Below are positions 6,307-9,069 of a stretch of 9,069 bases of DNA, piece after piece. Under the pieces are notes generated by a model. It worked only from the letters and a program-made list of their open reading frames with translations, made no database searches and was not told where the DNA came from. Each line of letters begins with the position of its first letter. Within the stretch, counting starts at the first letter, position 1. The DNA is from an uncultured Eubacteriales bacterium (GTDB taxonomy: Bacteria; Bacillota; Clostridia; Oscillospirales; Oscillospiraceae), in NCBI GenBank assembly GCA_900549705.1, contig URPI01000090.1, positions 1 through 9,069 on the forward strand, given 5' to 3'. The position numbers were made by a program, and so were the translations under genes.

Positions 6307-6801
6307 TTACAGAAGCTGCTTTAAAGCAGCCCATCGGGGATCAATCTCCTTTTCGCAGGTGCAGGGACCATCGTTCAGGTTCTTGCCGCAGCGGCAGCAC
6401 AAACCCTTGCAATCATCTTTACACAGCAGCTTGGAATCCAGATTCAGCACGAACACCGTCCGCACAATGTCATCCAGATCGGCGCTGTCACCCACGAGAG
6501 GGAAAACCCACTCATCTTCATTCTCCTCGTTACTCAGCTCTGTTACCAGCACCGCATCGATAGGGAAATCGATTTTTCGGCTGAACTCTGTGGCGCAGCG
6601 GTCACAGATGCCGTGAATGGTGGTGGTGACATTGCCCTTCATCATCAGCACGCCCGCAGTATTGCGGACAGTACCCGCTGCCAGAACCGGCTCGGATACG
6701 GGCTGGGTGATGCCGTAGCGAAGATCGCTGAGATCTACACTGGTGGAAAAGGGTACACTTGCACCGGGACTGTCTATAATCTTCGATAGTCCAAGCAGCA
6801 T
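6307..6801 (-). CDS. yceD: YceD / DUF177 family protein
   Basis: The 164-residue protein belongs to a family almost always encoded just upstream of L32. Its plant and bacterial homologues are linked to 23S rRNA accumulation and ribosome biogenesis. Visible features are CDRC (66-69) and the strongly conserved C-terminal cysteine-rich block with CKDDCKGLCCRCGKNLNDG (127-145), then CTCEKEIDPRWAALKQLL. Together these probably form a metal-binding site. The ATG at 6801 is chosen because AAGGGGG lies about eight bases upstream. In-frame starts further up, to 6861, overlap the promoter and would not be transcribed. The gene forms a two-gene unit with rpmF. The last codons contain a 16-base palindrome (GCTGCTTTAAAGCAGC, near 6316-6331). 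Confidence 0.92.
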   Translation of the reverse strand: MLLGLSKIIDSPGASVPFSTSVDLSDLRYGITQPVSEPVLAAGTVRNTAGVLMMKGNVTTTIHGICDRCATEFSRKIDFPIDAVLVTELSNEENEDEWVFPLVGDSADLDDIVRTVFVLNLDSKLLCKDDCKGLCCRCGKNLNDGPCTCEKEIDPRWAALKQLL

Positions 6802-6832
6802 ACATTTTTCCCCCTTGTAGTCATGCCTTGAC

Positions 6833-6861
6833 ATTATATCGGAGAAAGCGGGATTTGTCAA
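6833..6861 (-). promoter_or_regulatory. Consensus sigma-A promoter for yceD-rpmF
   Basis: A perfect TTGACA (-35, 6856-6861) and a perfect TATAAT (-10, 6833-6838) are separated by 17 bp on the - strand. This is the strongest promoter in the window, as fits a ribosomal protein operon. Transcription should begin near 6826, only about 25 nt before the yceD ATG. Confidence 0.92.
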
Positions 6862-6924
6862 ATACTATTTTCAGAAAATCCTTCTTTTTTTGAGAAAGCG
6901 CCCGACTGGCCTGAAAACCTGCAT

Positions 6925-7677
6925 TTACAGCAGACTGTCCTGCGTCTGCTGGGCTTCCAGCTTTATCCGCAGGTCTTCGGCAAGCCTGGAAATCACCACG
7001 CCGTTGCTGATTTGCCGATTACCGGTGACGGGGTTGGTTGGGAACATATCATCCCACACCTTGCCGTTGCTTTTCTTGCAGGCGGCCACAATGGCGGTGC
7101 GCAGCGAGTGCTCCACCTGCAAGGCCGTGCCGCCGAAGCGATGCCCAAGCCGGGGATATAGCTCTTTTGTCAGGGAGATGCCCGGCTCCTCCAGTACGAT
7201 TAAAATGGCTTCCTGGATAAATTTTGTTCCCTGATGACGGGGAGAGAACATGAGCATCCGGGTCTGCTCCATGACGTAGTTTCGCGGGTCAACAGGGCGC
7301 ACGGCCTTTGGCTTGATTCGATTGGTCAGATCCCGCAGCCGACCGGCCACCGCCGCCGGGTCACAGGGCTTTCGGATAATATAACCAATGCCCAAATCCT
7401 GCGCCGTTTCCTGGATATAGTCGTTATAAAAGCGGGTGACAGCCAGCACCATGGGATAGATGCCGGCATCTCGGATTTCGTGAAGCAGCGAAACACCGTC
7501 CAGCTCCGTCAGCATCAAGTCCAGGATAATGATTTCCGGTTTTATTTCCAACGCGGTTTGCAGCGCCTGCTTGCCATTGCGGCAATGGACAATCTTATAG
7601 CTGTCAGAGAGCGCCTCGTCCAGCGCTTGCCGGAATTCATCACTGTTGTCTGCAATCATCAATGTTAAGCCATCCAA
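6925..7677 (-). CDS. Spo0A-like response regulator
   Basis: This is a predicted two-domain DNA-binding response regulator of 250 residues. The receiver (about 4-115) has Asp10 in the acidic pocket, phospho-acceptor Asp53 in ILDLML, Thr81 and Lys103 in RKPCD. Only one acidic residue precedes the first loop (AD instead of DD). The C-terminal domain (about 150-240) follows the Spo0A effector pattern: FIQEAILIVLEEP, LTKELYPRLGHRF, then GTALQVEHSLRTAIVAAC as the likely recognition-helix region. Sequence differs enough from classical Spo0A that it may be a paralogue rather than the sporulation master regulator. I choose the TTG at 7677: AAGGGTG lies about eight bases upstream and the receiver then begins normally. 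The open frame extends to 7770, but that adds a hydrophobic stretch lying on the promoter. No sensor kinase gene is adjacent, and no clear terminator follows. Confidence 0.8.
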   Translation of the reverse strand: MDGLTLMIADNSDEFRQALDEALSDSYKIVHCRNGKQALQTALEIKPEIIILDLMLTELDGVSLLHEIRDAGIYPMVLAVTRFYNDYIQETAQDLGIGYIIRKPCDPAAVAGRLRDLTNRIKPKAVRPVDPRNYVMEQTRMLMFSPRHQGTKFIQEAILIVLEEPGISLTKELYPRLGHRFGGTALQVEHSLRTAIVAACKKSNGKVWDDMFPTNPVTGNRQISNGVVISRLAEDLRIKLEAQQTQDSLL

Positions 7678-7723
7678 ATTCGTCACACCCTTGCGCTGTA
7701 GAATCGTATTTTTTCTTATAAAA

Positions 7724-7752
7724 AGAATAACATAATCTATAAAAATTTGCAA
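7724..7752 (-). promoter_or_regulatory. Sigma-A-type promoter for the Spo0A-like gene
   Basis: On the - strand there is TTGCAA (7747-7752), a 17-bp AT-rich spacer and TATTCT (7724-7729). Transcription would begin near 7717, about 40 nt before the TTG start. This supports the short start over the long open frame, whose first codon lies upstream of the promoter. Confidence 0.6.
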
Positions 7753-7759
7753 TTCATAC

Positions 7760-7834
7760 AAAATCGACAATTATCGATAAAATCAATGAATTGGAATGGA
7801 TTTTGCATCATCGCATGGCGGATGTGTCGATTTT
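7760..7834. promoter_or_regulatory. Inverted pair of TGTCGATTTT boxes upstream of the Spo0A-like gene
   Basis: AAAATCGACA at 7760-7769 and its exact reverse complement TGTCGATTTT at 7825-7834 are 55 bp apart. The first lies just upstream of the -35 box, a normal activator position. A palindrome, TTATCGATAA, follows at 7771-7780. The boxes share the TGTCGA core of the classical Spo0A box (TGTCGAA), so autoregulation is a reasonable guess but unproven. Confidence 0.4.
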
Positions 7835-7843
7835 CTGCGAAAT

Positions 7844-7873
7844 AAAAAAGCTGCTCCGCGTATGCGGAGCAGC
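7844..7873 (-). terminator. Intrinsic terminator of the HtrA-type protease gene
   Basis: A 10-bp perfect stem, GCTGCTCCGC/GCGGAGCAGC (7850-7873), with a 4-nt loop is followed on the - strand by six T (7844-7849). It lies about 40 bases after the protease stop codon and separates that gene from the Spo0A-like gene. Confidence 0.9.
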
Positions 7874-7913
7874 AAATGGGGGATGAATGCCTAAGATTCA
7901 CGAAGACAGGCGA

Positions 7914-9069
7914 TTAGTTGCCGTTTTTGCGATCGCCGAAGAAGAAATCGTACCACTCATCGTACTCGCCATTCTGGGGCATATTGGAATTGGAATCAGT
8001 GCCGGCGGTAGCACTGTCGGTGTCTCTGGGCTTTTCGTCCAGGGTGATGTCCATGGTCATGCGCTGGCCGGCGCGGATAACGGTAACGGTGGTGGTATCA
8101 CCGGCTTTGAAGCGGCGCAGGGCGCGGGTCAGTTCGTTGACGCTTCCCACATCGGTGTCGCCCAAACCGATGATAATGTCCTTGGGCTGAATGCCGGCGC
8201 GGTCGGCGCTGCCGCCGCTGACAACGGTTGCAACGTATGCACCGGTGGGCATACCATAGAGCTTTGCAGCGGCTTCATCGGTGTCCTGAACGGTAACGCC
8301 CAGATAAGCGCCGGTGACATAGCCGTAGGACTGCAAGTCACCGATGATGCCCATCACATCATCCACAGGGATGGCAAAGCCGATACCCTCAATCACAGCG
8401 CCGGAGGAGGTGGTGCCGGAATACTTGGCGGAGGTGATGCCCACTACCTCACCATACATATTAAATAAGGGGCCGCCGGAGTTGCCGGAGTTGATGGCGG
8501 CATCGGTCTGAATCATATTGATGGTGGCATTGTCGGTGGTTACCTGGCGATCCTTGCCGCTGACATAGCCAACGGTCAGCGTAGCGGTGAGGGAACCGAG
8601 GGGATTGCCGATGGCGCACACCATGTCGCCAATGGCCAGGTCATCGCTGCTGCCCAGCTTCACGGCGGGCAGACCGGTGGCTTCCACCTTCAAAAGGGCC
8701 ACATCGTTGGTGGCATCGGAGCCAACCAGCTTGGCATTATACTCCGTTCCGTCGTCCATGGTGACGGTGATGGCGGTAGCGCCCTCAATCACATGGCAGT
8801 TGGTGACAACATAGCCATCCTCGGAGAGAACGAAGCCGGAGCCGGTGGAGGTACCCTGGCGGGTCTGGCCGTAGTAATTGGTCTGGACGGTGCTGGAAAC
8901 GGCAACCACGCTCTTGGCGTTGTTTTCATACACCATCCGGGGAGTCTGAGCGCCCTCGGGGGAGACGGCATAGGTCACGTTGGTTGCAGAGACGGAGCCG
9001 GAACTGCGCAGGGCCTTGAGCTGCTGCTGAAGGCCAAGAAGGCCACCGGCCTCCCCATTGTCACGGAGA
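7914..9069 (-). CDS. htrA: DegP/HtrA-type serine protease with PDZ domain (5' end outside window)
   Basis: This family degrades or refolds misfolded proteins at the cell surface and is usually anchored by an N-terminal membrane segment. The frame is open to the window edge, so the N-terminus and any anchor are missing; the GTG at 8978 is internal. In the 384 visible residues a linker with a QQQL run comes first, then the trypsin-like domain. The catalytic triad is intact: His in TNCHVIEGA (visible residue 92), Asp in ATNDVALLKV (122) and Ser in GNSGGPL (197). A cysteine precedes the catalytic His where Asn or Ala is more usual. One PDZ domain follows (from about YLGVTV to the end of the ITLDEK strand, visible 255-345). 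The tail is acidic and aromatic (DEWYDFFFGD). A strong terminator follows the stop. Confidence 0.95.
   Translation of the reverse strand, partial: LRDNGEAGGLLGLQQQLKALRSSGSVSATNVTYAVSPEGAQTPRMVYENNAKSVVAVSSTVQTNYYGQTRQGTSTGSGFVLSEDGYVVTNCHVIEGATAITVTMDDGTEYNAKLVGSDATNDVALLKVEATGLPAVKLGSSDDLAIGDMVCAIGNPLGSLTATLTVGYVSGKDRQVTTDNATINMIQTDAAINSGNSGGPLFNMYGEVVGITSAKYSGTTSSGAVIEGIGFAIPVDDVMGIIGDLQSYGYVTGAYLGVTVQDTDEAAAKLYGMPTGAYVATVVSGGSADRAGIQPKDIIIGLGDTDVGSVNELTRALRRFKAGDTTTVTVIRAGQRMTMDITLDEKPRDTDSATAGTDSNSNMPQNGEYDEWYDFFFGDRKNGN

Noticed and set aside
5912..6334. 140-codon - strand frame running from rpmF into the repeat block
   Set aside because: It overlaps L32 in another frame and then reads through the terminator and the repeat. 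No family features are visible.
6880..6924. Search for a terminator after the Spo0A-like gene
   Set aside because: There is a T/A-rich run but no stable stem precedes it, so read-through into yceD-rpmF cannot be excluded and no terminator is called.
7887..8468. 193-codon open frame on the + strand opposite the protease gene
   Set aside because: Gly/Ala/His-rich antisense shadow of the HtrA-type gene. It starts next to that gene's terminator, with no promoter of its own.

Overview
This window looks like a chromosomal segment of a Gram-positive, GC-rich clostridial bacterium. I infer a gut-type Oscillospiraceae/Ruminococcaceae relative, but the sequence alone does not prove it. The reasons are the der-plsY-gpsA operon, the yceD-rpmF pair, a Spo0A-type response regulator, AGGAGG-like ribosome binding sites, and consensus sigma-A promoters with 17-bp spacers. 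Most of the DNA is ordinary housekeeping sequence. I see no CRISPR array, tRNA, rRNA, transposase or obvious defence system.

Left part (1-1886): the 3' end of an RluA-family pseudouridine synthase gene on the + strand is followed by a hairpin terminator. A strikingly AT-rich island then carries a TraX-family membrane protein gene on the - strand. The island has its own promoter and an operator-like palindrome, and it is bounded on both sides by nearly identical 36-bp terminator sequences. This is the clearest sign of acquired DNA in the window.

Middle part (1891-4917): a compact - strand operon, der-plsY-gpsA, with its own promoter upstream of der and a terminator after gpsA. Der serves ribosome assembly. 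GpsA makes glycerol-3-phosphate, which PlsY acylates in the first step of phospholipid synthesis.

4942-6053: a metallo-beta-lactamase-fold hydrolase gene on the - strand lies downstream of the decayed C-terminal remnant of a nucleoside phosphorylase gene. The remnant is 5'-truncated and carries a one-base homopolymer frameshift. Its truncation point abuts a block of about 230 bp holding two 90-bp direct repeats and a partial third copy.

Right part (6013-9069): yceD-rpmF (L32) has a near-perfect promoter and an intrinsic terminator. Then come a divergent Spo0A-like response regulator, read from a likely TTG start, with inverted TGTCGATTTT boxes upstream, and the 3' part of a DegP/HtrA-type PDZ serine protease gene with a strong terminator. 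All of these are on the - strand. Gene coordinates rest on visible conserved motifs. Promoters, operators and the history of the island are inferred.
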